Part shown: one piece after another, positions 1-6,699 of the stretch
Position numbering within the stretch: position 1 is the stretch's first letter
Layout: every line of letters starts with the position of its first letter
DNA from: Cryomorphaceae bacterium
Lineage (GTDB): Bacteria > Bacteroidota > Bacteroidia > Flavobacteriales_D > Crocinitomicaceae
NCBI GenBank assembly: GCA_027485365.1
Contig: JAIXRD010000069.1
Span: 1 to 12,776 of the forward strand
Reading direction: 5' to 3'
DNA: 12,776 bases
Notes under the pieces: model-generated
Databases searched by the model: none
The model's input: only the letters and a program-made list of their open reading frames with translations
Told to the model about the DNA's origin: nothing
Translations under genes and position numbers: made by a program

Positions 1-76
1 ACTCAGGCGTATCATTCTCTAAGACTACCGCTAATTCAATTCCCTCTACTTTTGGGACAAGCTCACTTAATTTCAT
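1..76 (-). CDS. Unrecognised protein, N-terminal fragment (cut by window edge)
   Basis: An ATG on the minus strand at 74-76 opens a frame that stays open to the window edge, giving 25 codons beginning MKLSELVPKVEG and continuing IELAVVLENDTPE. The start lies inside the 3' end of lipB (14-nt overlap in another frame), the usual arrangement for translationally coupled operon genes. The visible part has no signal peptide or membrane segment and looks like the start of a soluble cytoplasmic protein. I do not recognise the family, and too little is visible to propose a function. It probably belongs to the leftward operon that includes lipB. The alternative is that it is a chance ORF, but the position, the ATG and the ordinary amino-acid composition favour a real gene. 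Confidence 0.55.
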   Translation of the reverse strand, partial: MKLSELVPKVEGIELAVVLENDTPE

Positions 77-758
77 ATGTTTCTGTTAAATCAAAATTGA
101 ACAATGACCCCAAATGGTGCACCAGGCGACCTGTTACCTCATCTAAATTCAATTGGTGCCCAAGTTCATTTTTCATAGAAGTTACTTGCTTATCGCTTAT
201 TCCACAAGGTATTATTTGATCAAAATAAGATAAATCCGTATTTACATTAAATCCGATCCCATGCATAGTAACCCATCGCGAACTTTTAACACCAAAAGCT
301 GCGATCTTTCTTGGTTTTTCTGAATCAATCCACACACCCGTAAGTCCTTCAATTCGATAGCCAATGATTCCATATTCCTCCAGGGTTAAAATCACTGCCT
401 CTTCTAAGAACCTCATATATTTATGAATGTCCGTAAAAAACTGTTCTAAATCCAAAATCGGATAAACCACCAACTGTCCCGGACCATGATAGGTAATATC
501 GCCGCCCCTGTTTATCTGATAGAATTTTGCATCAATTTCACTTAAAGATGCTTCATCCGCTAATAAATGATCTTTTTTACCACTCTTGCCAAGGGTAAAT
601 ACATGAGGGTGTTCACAGGTTATCAAGTGACTCAATAAATCTGATTCCCCTTGCTGTTTACTAGAAATTAGTGCATTGAATAAAGACTCTTGATAATCCC
701 AAGCTTCTTTATAATCAACGCTACCTAAGGGATGGTATTTAACCTTGGAGCGGTTCAT
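63..758 (-). CDS. lipB: Octanoyl-[acyl-carrier-protein]:protein N-octanoyltransferase LipB
   Basis: LipB moves octanoate from octanoyl-ACP onto the lipoyl-domain lysine of 2-oxoacid dehydrogenase complexes and of GcvH; LipA then inserts sulfur. The 231-aa product shows the family signatures in order: RGGDITYHGPGQ at residues 84-95, KIAAFGVK with the conserved lysine K151, RWVTMHGIGFNVN at 161-173, and IIPCGI with the candidate acyl-thioester cysteine C185. Length is normal for LipB, and there is no signal peptide, so it is cytosolic. Its ATG overlaps the stop codon of the upstream isomerase gene by one base (TAATG), suggesting translational coupling. lipA is not in the window. Nothing is missing from the active site. 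The function is assigned from motifs with high certainty. Confidence 0.96.
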   Translation of the reverse strand: MNRSKVKYHPLGSVDYKEAWDYQESLFNALISSKQQGESDLLSHLITCEHPHVFTLGKSGKKDHLLADEASLSEIDAKFYQINRGGDITYHGPGQLVVYPILDLEQFFTDIHKYMRFLEEAVILTLEEYGIIGYRIEGLTGVWIDSEKPRKIAAFGVKSSRWVTMHGIGFNVNTDLSYFDQIIPCGISDKQVTSMKNELGHQLNLDEVTGRLVHHLGSLFNFDLTETYEIK

Positions 759-1741
759 TACATCTTCCCTAATTCACTTTTGAGATAGTCAATAATCTCG
801 ATATCCATGATGTCCGCATGATTAGCCTCACACAAATAGTAAGAAGCCCAATCTACCAGATGAATTAAATACAAAGAACGTTCAATTAACGAATCCCCTT
901 TTGCCTCCAAATTAAAAACGGCCTTTGATTTTTTAGAGACGGCATCCTTAGTGATTTCAAAACGCTTTTTGTTTCTTGGATGAATATCGGCTGCATTAAA
1001 GAATACAGGGGCAAAACGCTCGTCTCCACCACCCCAACCGACAAGCTCGTTGTGATTCATTTCTGGAATCACTTGATTCCACGCCAAGTATTTTGAATTC
1101 TCGTTAAACTGTTGACGTGCACGTACAATCACTCCCTCATATTTAGTTTCTCCATAAAGCACACCAACTTTACCAAACAAATAGGTGGAAAGTTCTTGAG
1201 CAATTGCATCTATTTCTGCGGTATTATTACGAATCAATCCAATACTCGCTTGAACCTGATCTAAGGATTTCGCCGAAATAAATCCAAGTTTATTGAAGTA
1301 ATTAAGCAATTGAACTAACGAATACGCTAAGGCGCTTCGCGGTGGATTTCCGCCAGGAACAATTACACAATCATACCCGTTTTCAGTACAAAATTTAGCC
1401 AAATGTCCGCCACTAGTAACCCCAAAAATAAACGCTCCTTTTGCTTTAGCCTCATCTAAGGCCATGGTAGTTTCTTCCGTGTTCCCTGAGTAAGACGACC
1501 CTATAACTAAGGTATTTGGACCTACGAACCCTGGCAGTGTATATTCATTAACCAAGGTAATTGGCAACGTGATTTCATCTTGAACCCAATTACTAACGAT
1601 TTTGGCGCCAATACCAGAGCCTCCTAAGCCACAGATCACTATATTGTGAATTGGTCTGTCAGGTGCATTAAAGGATTGTTTAGAGGCTATTTCAAAGGCT
1701 TCTTCCAGTTGATTGGTGAATGTTGCGATTAATTCTTTCAT
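758..1741 (-). CDS. Bifunctional phosphoglucose/phosphomannose isomerase (SIS-domain type)
   Basis: This 327-aa protein has two SIS-type sugar-phosphate-binding halves and resembles the PGI/PMI family first characterised in crenarchaea (bact-PGI_C C-terminal domain). It would interconvert glucose-6-P or mannose-6-P with fructose-6-P. Visible motifs are the glycine-rich GLGGSGIGA at 38-46, the phosphate loop SSYSGNTEET at 82-91, and PPRSALAY at 133-140 with R135. ENSKYLAWNQVIPEMNHNE follows, in which E214 and H230 keep the 16-residue spacing of the catalytic Glu/His pair (E203/H219 in Pyrobaculum PGI/PMI). No signal peptide is present, so it is cytosolic. It starts at ATG, 11 nt after the carboxyltransferase stop, and its stop overlaps the lipB start. 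A plain glucose-6-phosphate isomerase role is possible; dual specificity is inferred from family membership. Confidence 0.88.
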   Translation of the reverse strand: MKELIATFTNQLEEAFEIASKQSFNAPDRPIHNIVICGLGGSGIGAKIVSNWVQDEITLPITLVNEYTLPGFVGPNTLVIGSSYSGNTEETTMALDEAKAKGAFIFGVTSGGHLAKFCTENGYDCVIVPGGNPPRSALAYSLVQLLNYFNKLGFISAKSLDQVQASIGLIRNNTAEIDAIAQELSTYLFGKVGVLYGETKYEGVIVRARQQFNENSKYLAWNQVIPEMNHNELVGWGGGDERFAPVFFNAADIHPRNKKRFEITKDAVSKKSKAVFNLEAKGDSLIERSLYLIHLVDWASYYLCEANHADIMDIEIIDYLKSELGKM

Positions 1742-1752
1742 TATTCATTTAA

Positions 1753-3297
1753 TTAAAGTGGAATGTTTCCATGTTTTTTTAAGGGTAGATTTTCAGCTTT
1801 TTTCTCGAGCATTTTAAATCCTAATACTAATTTTTGGCGTGTTTCTTCCGGTAGGATTACATCGTCTACAATCCCCCGTTCTGCTGCACGATACGGGTTA
1901 GCAAATGTGTCTGCATATTCGGCTTCTTTTTCAATCCATTTTTGAGAAGGGTCCGTTGCAGCATTAATTTCTCTTCTAAAAATTATTTCTGCGGCTCCTT
2001 TCGCACCCATTACGGCAATTTCAGCCGTTGGCCACGCATAACTCAAGTCTGCGCCAAGGGATTTAGAGTTCATAACGCAATACGCGCCACCATAAGCTTT
2101 TCTTGTTATTACAGTAATTCGTGGCACCGTAGCCTCAGCAAAGGCATATATTAATTTGGCTCCGTGTGAAATTATTCCGTTCCATTCCTGATCTGTTCCC
2201 GGCAAAAACCCAGGGACATCTTCTAAGATAAGAAGAGGGATGTTAAATGAATCACAGAATCGAACAAAGCGGGCACCTTTTCTTGATGCATTTATATCTA
2301 GAACACCTGCTAATTCGGCGGGTTGATTAGATACCACACCAATCGTACGTCCTTCTAATCGAGCAAACCCAACAACAATGTTCTTGGCATAATCTTCTTG
2401 CACTTCTTTGAACGACGCATCATCAACCAAACTATCAATTACTCTTCGGCAATCATAAGGCAAACCACTATTCGATGGAAGAATGGTTTTTATAGCCTCG
2501 ATTTTTGCTTTTGAAAACTCAAAAACCGCAGTTTTCGGTGCCTCCTCGTAGGCATTTTGAGGTAAATAGGTCAATAAGGCGCGTGCATTCTTCAAACATT
2601 CCACATCATTACCCGCCACAAAATGGTTAACACCACTTCGCTCAGCATGGGTTTTTGCGCCACCAAGGTCTTCAGAAGTTACTTCTTCGTGTGTCACCGT
2701 TTTAACCACATTGGGTCCGGTTACAAACATATAGGAGGTGTCCTCCACCATAAAAACAAAATCCGTAAGTGCAGGAGAATAGACAGCACCCCCAGCGCAG
2801 GGACCCATGATTAAAGAAATCTGAGGCACCACACCGCTTGCGCGGGTATTTCTAAAAAATATCTCAGAATACCCTGAAAGAGATACCACCCCTTCTTGAA
2901 TTCTTGCACCACCTGAATCATTTAAGCCAATAATTGGAGCCCCATTTTTAAGAGCTAAATCCATTATTCTACAAATTTTAGCGGCATGTGTTTCGGAAAG
3001 TGAACCGCCTAATACAGTAAAGTCCTGAGAATAAACATACACTAATCTACCATGTATGTTTCCAAATCCTGTAATTACACCATCACCAGGAAAACGCTGT
3101 TTATCCAAATCAAACGCTGTTGACCGATGTTCTACAAAGGCTCCAATTTCATTAAAAGAACCTTCGTCTAACAAAAGTGCTAAACGTTCCCTAGCTGTTA
3201 ATTTCCCTTGCGCATGATGTTTCTCGATGCGGTCTTTGCCTCCTCCAACATGGATTTGAGCGCGTCTGTCCTTGAGGTGTTGATTTTTATCTTCCAT
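1753..3297 (-). CDS. Acyl-CoA carboxylase, carboxyltransferase (beta) subunit, PccB-like
   Basis: This is a carboxyltransferase of the crotonase fold that moves CO2 from carboxybiotin to an acyl-CoA. I place the start at the ATG at 3295-3297 (514 aa, starting MEDKNQHLKDRRAQ). The open frame extends 19 codons further, but only to a TTG and into the preceding gene. Motifs, numbered from this ATG, are LNDSGGARIQEG at 125-136 and GPCAGGAVYSPAL at 165-177, the two oxyanion-hole regions of the N and C halves. DVPGFLPG at 360-367 and AYGGAYCVM at 401-409 follow. The position after GGAY, Asp in typical propionyl-CoA carboxylases, is Cys407 here, so the acyl substrate is uncertain (acetyl-, propionyl-, methylcrotonyl- or other). 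The biotin carboxylase and biotin-carrier subunits are not in the window. It lies 16 nt after the membrane-protein gene. Confidence 0.93.
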   Translation of the reverse strand: MEDKNQHLKDRRAQIHVGGGKDRIEKHHAQGKLTARERLALLLDEGSFNEIGAFVEHRSTAFDLDKQRFPGDGVITGFGNIHGRLVYVYSQDFTVLGGSLSETHAAKICRIMDLALKNGAPIIGLNDSGGARIQEGVVSLSGYSEIFFRNTRASGVVPQISLIMGPCAGGAVYSPALTDFVFMVEDTSYMFVTGPNVVKTVTHEEVTSEDLGGAKTHAERSGVNHFVAGNDVECLKNARALLTYLPQNAYEEAPKTAVFEFSKAKIEAIKTILPSNSGLPYDCRRVIDSLVDDASFKEVQEDYAKNIVVGFARLEGRTIGVVSNQPAELAGVLDINASRKGARFVRFCDSFNIPLLILEDVPGFLPGTDQEWNGIISHGAKLIYAFAEATVPRITVITRKAYGGAYCVMNSKSLGADLSYAWPTAEIAVMGAKGAAEIIFRREINAATDPSQKWIEKEAEYADTFANPYRAAERGIVDDVILPEETRQKLVLGFKMLEKKAENLPLKKHGNIPL

Positions 3298-3313
3298 CGG
3301 CTTCAAAAGTACA

Positions 3314-3838
3314 TCATTTCGCGCTAATAATTGGTTTTGAAATGAGATTCGCAACGGTTAATACCCCTAAAAAAATCAAAGAAGAAGCGAATGGTTCATG
3401 AAAAAAGACCAAAAAAACTCCGGTCAAAGCAAAGCCAGAAATCTTGAGTAAATGCGCTTTATTTGAGGTAAACATAAGCATACGCGTGCGCTGTTCAAGT
3501 TTCCAACGCATCCATTCATTGAGTAAAATCAAGGGAATTAAAATATATCCTTGGGCAATCCCCATATCTTTGTATGCAAGGAAATTCTTAAAGGAGGGCC
3601 AAAGCTCGTTACCTGACAAAACGATGAGTGTGATCACCAAAACCAATTCGAACCAAGGCAAGGCAAGCCCTATCGGCTTTCGAAATTCTCGGTGCCTAAG
3701 CATCGCTACCGACGCGTTTAGGAACACATCTATCACATAAAACCAACAGATAAAATCGAAGGACCATTGCCAAGCAAATACGCCAATGAGAGGCAGAAGA
3801 ACCTCCGCCAAGATGCGTTGAACCCGGCTATCTGTCAT
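3314..3838 (-). CDS. Multi-pass membrane protein of unknown function
   Basis: The 174-aa product is strongly hydrophobic, with about five or six predicted membrane segments near residues 10-25, 27-47, 57-76, 94-109, 131-146 and 150-168. Short basic loops separate them (RHREFRK near 48-54, RWKLEQRTR near 111-119). It begins MTDSRVQRILAEVLLP, with no cleavable signal peptide, and is probably an inner-membrane protein. There are no metal-binding or catalytic motifs that I can recognise, and I cannot name a family. The aromatic stretch WQWSFDFICWFYVIDVF is distinctive. Its ATG overlaps the stop of the upstream TPR lipoprotein gene (ATGA), so the two are likely translated together and may act together at the envelope; that link is inference from position only. 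Confidence 0.8.
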   Translation of the reverse strand: MTDSRVQRILAEVLLPLIGVFAWQWSFDFICWFYVIDVFLNASVAMLRHREFRKPIGLALPWFELVLVITLIVLSGNELWPSFKNFLAYKDMGIAQGYILIPLILLNEWMRWKLEQRTRMLMFTSNKAHLLKISGFALTGVFLVFFHEPFASSLIFLGVLTVANLISKPIISAK

Positions 3839-4830
3839 CTACGATTTTTTAATACGGCAACTCGGTCTTTAGTAAGTTGAAATTCCGGATTAACTTTAAG
3901 GACTTTGGCGTAGGTTAGTAAGGCATTAGAAATGTCGCCTTTATCTTCATAGATTAACCCTAAATTGTGTAAGGTCTCGATATGCTTTGGATTTACTTCA
4001 AGTGATTTACTGTAAAAAAACATCGCGCTATCGAGGTTCTCATCATCAAACTGTTGTATAGACCCTAAGTGAAAATAGGCTTCACAATAGGTGCTATCTA
4101 ATCCAGCCATTCTCCGATATAATTGTTTGGCGTCCTCCGTTTCTCCATATTCATAGGTCGCATAAGCTAAGGAATATGCCACTTCAGCATTGCTTGGTTT
4201 TAATTTACTTGCAGTGGTAAAATACTCAATACACAGGGGATTTTTCTCATATTGATAAATGGTTCCCAGCATCATGTAACCAAGAAAGAACTTATTGTCT
4301 TGCTGTACTGCGGTTTCATAGGAGGATTTAGCCAATTTATAATTCCCTTGACTTAAATATATTGAACCTTTTAATATGTAGGCATCTCTATACCTTGGAT
4401 TGATTCGTAAGGCTTTATTAATTAGGGTAAATGCATTTTCTAAATCTCCACGAAAGGAAGATACACTTGCCATTCCAATAATTGCCTTTAGATTTTTGGG
4501 GTCTTTCTTTAAAACCTTTCCAAAATGATATTGCGCCGAAGTAAAATCAGAAACTAAAAAATCCTTTTTATTAATTAAGGCTAAGGCATATAATAGACGG
4601 TTTTCATTGCTTGAACTATCCAGTCTAAATGCATGTGCTGCATCCGTTAACAATAACTTATAATCTAATGAATCCAACGAACGATTGGCACGTTGTTGCA
4701 ATAAGGGAATACTGTCCGGATACTTTTGAACCAATTGATCAAGCGTCAGGTGCTTATCTTGTTCTTCTTCCAACGACCCACATGCAAATAAAAGGATTGC
4801 CGCAAGTACAAAAAATAGGGGCTTTATCAT
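3835..4830 (-). CDS. TPR-repeat lipoprotein
   Basis: I start this gene at the ATG at 4828-4830, giving 331 aa; the frame runs six codons further only to a TTG. The N-terminus, MIKPLFFVLAAILLFAC, is a lipoprotein signal with lipobox LFAC and lipidated Cys17. The acidic stretch GSLEEEQD follows, resembling the acidic surface-export signals described for Bacteroidota lipoproteins. From about residue 98 to the end, TPR-like helix pairs follow one another: AFTLINKALRINPRYRDAY, a YKLAKSSYETAV repeat, AKQLYRRMAGLDSTYCEAY, AMFFYSKSLEVNPKHIETL and ALLTYAKVLKVNPEF. The role is probably protein-protein contact at the outer membrane; the partner is unknown. It heads the leftward operon and a TAATTTTG box lies 5 nt before its ATG. 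Confidence 0.88.
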   Translation of the reverse strand: MIKPLFFVLAAILLFACGSLEEEQDKHLTLDQLVQKYPDSIPLLQQRANRSLDSLDYKLLLTDAAHAFRLDSSSNENRLLYALALINKKDFLVSDFTSAQYHFGKVLKKDPKNLKAIIGMASVSSFRGDLENAFTLINKALRINPRYRDAYILKGSIYLSQGNYKLAKSSYETAVQQDNKFFLGYMMLGTIYQYEKNPLCIEYFTTASKLKPSNAEVAYSLAYATYEYGETEDAKQLYRRMAGLDSTYCEAYFHLGSIQQFDDENLDSAMFFYSKSLEVNPKHIETLHNLGLIYEDKGDISNALLTYAKVLKVNPEFQLTKDRVAVLKNRR

Positions 4831-4835
4831 ATCTG

Positions 4836-4843
4836 CAAAATTA
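4836..4843 (-). promoter_or_regulatory. Candidate -7 promoter box for the leftward operon
   Basis: The minus strand reads TAATTTTG here, an exact match to the Bacteroidota -7 consensus TAnnTTTG. It ends 5 nt before the ATG at 4830. No clear -33 TTG sits at the expected distance upstream. If it is used, the transcript would be nearly leaderless. In AT-rich DNA such a match can occur by chance. Confidence 0.35.
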
Positions 4844-4859
4844 AACAAAATGAAAGTGT

Positions 4860-4867
4860 TATTTTTG
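4860..4867 (+). promoter_or_regulatory. Candidate -7 promoter box for the small CxxC protein gene
   Basis: The plus strand reads TATTTTTG, an exact TAnnTTTG match ending 14 nt before the ATG at 4882. An A-rich leader (taaaaataaataag) follows, typical of Bacteroidota translation starts. A -33 TTG is not evident at 17-23 nt upstream. Together with the box on the other strand it makes a back-to-back promoter pair within 51 nt. Confidence 0.4.
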
Positions 4868-4881
4868 TAAAAATAAATAAG

Positions 4882-5133
4882 ATGAAACGCTTTCTGATTT
4901 TCTTAGTTCTCTTAGCAATAACAAGTTCACATGCTATTGCTCAAGGGTGTAGTCAATGTAAATTAATGGCTGAACAGGGAGTGGGAGTTGATGATACAAC
5001 GTTTGCAAGTAACATTAATTCTGGAATTCTGTATTTAATGGCGTTCCCCTACATAATTTTACTCATACTTTTTAGAAAGCAAATCACCCGATTTTTAAAA
5101 TCATTTTTTGCTCAGGCAAAATCTCCCCAGTAG
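4882..5133 (+). CDS. Small exported CxxC protein with a C-terminal membrane anchor
   Basis: The 83-aa product has a signal peptide (residues 1 to about 21, ending SSHAIAQ) followed directly by GCSQCK with C23 and C26. A short polar linker of about 18 residues comes next, then a hydrophobic segment from about 47 to 66 (SGILYLMAFPYIILLILF) and a basic tail (RKQITRFLKSFF). The predicted topology is a periplasmic CxxC head on a single membrane helix with a cytoplasmic tail. From memory, small Bacteroidota proteins with a CPxCK- or CSQCK-like motif and an N-x-GILY helix are common but uncharacterised; I cannot name a family. The CxxC could be a redox pair or bind a metal. It has its own putative promoter and its last 22 nt overlap the convergent oxidoreductase gene. 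Confidence 0.82.
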   Translation: MKRFLIFLVLLAITSSHAIAQGCSQCKLMAEQGVGVDDTTFASNINSGILYLMAFPYIILLILFRKQITRFLKSFFAQAKSPQ

Positions 5134-6146
5134 ATTACAAGCTTACCGGTACTTTTTCCACTTTCTAACAAATCGTGTGCGCGGTTAAGTTCCTTGTGAT
5201 TAAATATTGTTGCGGGTAAAGGGCTTAGCAATTTATTCTGATAGCACTTAAAAGATTGGTTGAGATGGAAAGAAAGCACCGATGGGCTCACGTCTGCAAT
5301 CTTCAACATATTGACACCAATCATTGCTTTCGATTGCATCATAAATGGAATTGGAGAATAAAAGCCCGTTTTTCTTACAAAATTCAATAGCGATAGTATA
5401 CCGAATTTACCTTGTAATAGTCCGGCCCCTCCAAACAAGAATAATTTGCCTCCACTACCAATTAAGCCAAGGTCTTTCCGGACCGTGGATCCAGCCACAG
5501 CATTAAATGACGCAATAAGCGTATCGTTTCCTAATAATTGCTGAATGGATCGATCATATGTATGTTGATCTGAAACGATAATGTGTGTAGGGTTTAATAT
5601 GTTTAATGCCGCTACCTTTTCTTGAGAACTTACTCTAGCAATAGTTTTTATTCCCTTTAGGTGTAATAATTGTAGTAATAAACTGCCAACGCCCCCTGCC
5701 GCTGCATGTACCAAGGCGAATCGCCCGTTATGTGCTTCAGAAATTTGATCAACCATGTATGATGCAGTAACACCCTGCGTACACAATGACAACGCATCTC
5801 CAGTATCCATATCCCCAATTTCAACCAAGGCATCAGAACTCGTTATAACGGCGGTTGCATAGCCCCCGAAGCGGCAAAAACCGGCTACACGTTTACCAAT
5901 CAAATGCTTGTGATCCTCATCAAAAACTTGCTCAACGATACCAACAATATCATACCCGGGAATAAATGGAAAGGAAGGTGCCTCTCGATATTTTCCTCGT
6001 CGAGCCATAACGTCGGCAAAATTTAATCCAAAAGCGGCGACACGAATAAGCACTTGGCCTTCCATAAGCGGCGGTAACACAACAGGCCTTAATTCAAAAG
6101 CTGTGGCCGAATCACCGGGTTTTACTAAATAAAAACCTTGGTTCAT
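5112..6146 (-). CDS. Zinc-independent MDR oxidoreductase, quinone oxidoreductase/VAT-1-like
   Basis: This is a 344-aa medium-chain dehydrogenase/reductase. The GroES-like N-terminal half carries GLNFADVMARRGKY at 40-53 and FIPGYDIVGIVE at 61-72, a pattern typical of the quinone-oxidoreductase branch. The nucleotide-binding Rossmann half carries VHAAAGGVGSLLLQLL at 146-161, the NADPH-binding signature. The Cys-rich structural zinc loop and catalytic zinc ligands of alcohol dehydrogenases are absent, so it likely reduces quinones or alpha,beta-unsaturated carbonyls with NADPH; the true substrate is unknown. It has no signal peptide and is cytosolic. Its ATG overlaps the stop of the preceding beta-barrel gene (ATGA). 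Its 3' end overlaps the tail of the small CxxC gene on the other strand by 22 nt. Confidence 0.88.
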   Translation of the reverse strand: MNQGFYLVKPGDSATAFELRPVVLPPLMEGQVLIRVAAFGLNFADVMARRGKYREAPSFPFIPGYDIVGIVEQVFDEDHKHLIGKRVAGFCRFGGYATAVITSSDALVEIGDMDTGDALSLCTQGVTASYMVDQISEAHNGRFALVHAAAGGVGSLLLQLLHLKGIKTIARVSSQEKVAALNILNPTHIIVSDQHTYDRSIQQLLGNDTLIASFNAVAGSTVRKDLGLIGSGGKLFLFGGAGLLQGKFGILSLLNFVRKTGFYSPIPFMMQSKAMIGVNMLKIADVSPSVLSFHLNQSFKCYQNKLLSPLPATIFNHKELNRAHDLLESGKSTGKLVIYWGDFA

Positions 6147-6631
6147 TTATTGTTATTTTTTAAGGTTGATTTTTCAGTTAACACCAACCGCAGCTGAATA
6201 AACAAGTTATTTGTTTGAACTCCGGGGATTGCCTTTGGATAAATATAAAACCCTGCGTTTGCATGAAGCAACCAGATTTTATAGCCAATAGTAGGGGTAA
6301 ATCCAATCATGGCACGGTCAAAGTCAGACCTTACTGCTGCTTGTGCGCCAAACGTAAAACTTATCCGATTTGGGCGAAACCAGTACCCTGCATCCGCACC
6401 CAATAATCCCGCTTTATAATCATAGTTGGCCCCGATGTTAAACGCATGCGCATTAGGACTTCTCCATTTAATCTCCTTGATTCGCTTTTCAAAACCAAGT
6501 TCCAACACAATATTTCTCCCCTGCTGAAAACCAACATAAGGACCGCGCTGAATTTTTGTAAAATCAAACAACGCATTCTTTTGACATAAGCCATTAAAAG
6601 AAAAAAGTAGAAATAATAAAAAAAGCTTCAT
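6143..6631 (-). CDS. Small predicted outer-membrane beta-barrel protein
   Basis: The 162-aa product starts with a signal peptide, MKLFLLFLLFSFNGLCQ, probably cut after residue 17. The rest alternates hydrophobic and polar residues in short strands broken by turns: NIVLELGFEKRIKEIKW, AFNIGANYDYKAGLLGADAGYWF, ISFTFGAQAAVRSD, AMIGFTPTIGYKIWLLHANAGFYIYP and NLFIQLRLVL. This is the pattern of a small eight- to ten-stranded outer-membrane barrel. The C-terminus is a polar tail (KSTLKNNNK) rather than an aromatic-ended strand. I do not recognise the family, and it has no enzymatic motif. It precedes the MDR gene with an ATGA overlap, so both are probably one transcript, although no functional link is obvious. 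I see no convincing promoter box in the 68-nt gap upstream. Confidence 0.75.
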   Translation of the reverse strand: MKLFLLFLLFSFNGLCQKNALFDFTKIQRGPYVGFQQGRNIVLELGFEKRIKEIKWRSPNAHAFNIGANYDYKAGLLGADAGYWFRPNRISFTFGAQAAVRSDFDRAMIGFTPTIGYKIWLLHANAGFYIYPKAIPGVQTNNLFIQLRLVLTEKSTLKNNNK

Positions 6632-6688
6632 GGGATAAATTTAAAGGCTTTTCATGCTATGATTCATCTCAATACTAAACATTTTTTT

Positions 6689-6696
6689 TAAGTTTG
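6689..6696 (+). promoter_or_regulatory. TAnnTTTG-like box immediately before tadA
   Basis: The sequence TAAGTTTG matches the -7 consensus exactly but ends only 3 nt before the tadA ATG at 6700. A start site 5-7 nt downstream would fall at or just inside the ATG. No -33 TTG is seen at the right distance. Either the message is leaderless or the match is chance. Confidence 0.25.
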
Positions 6697-6699
6697 GTT

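Noticed and set aside
1763..2814. Plus-strand open frames opposite the carboxyltransferase gene
   Set aside because: Their composition is that of the antisense of a conserved enzyme, with no recognisable motif or start context.
3304..3311. TACTTTTG on the minus strand before the carboxyltransferase as an internal promoter
   Set aside because: It matches the -7 consensus, but there is no -33 TTG at a suitable distance and it lies within the coding end of the upstream gene, only a few bases before the ATG.
3298..3354. N-terminal extension of the carboxyltransferase by 19 residues
   Set aside because: The extended frame starts at TTG and overlaps the membrane-protein gene by 41 nt; the ATG at 3295-3297 gives a normal PccB-like N-terminus.
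4831..4848. N-terminal extension of the TPR lipoprotein by six residues
   Set aside because: It starts with TTG and would place extra residues before a compact lipoprotein signal that fits the ATG at 4830 better.
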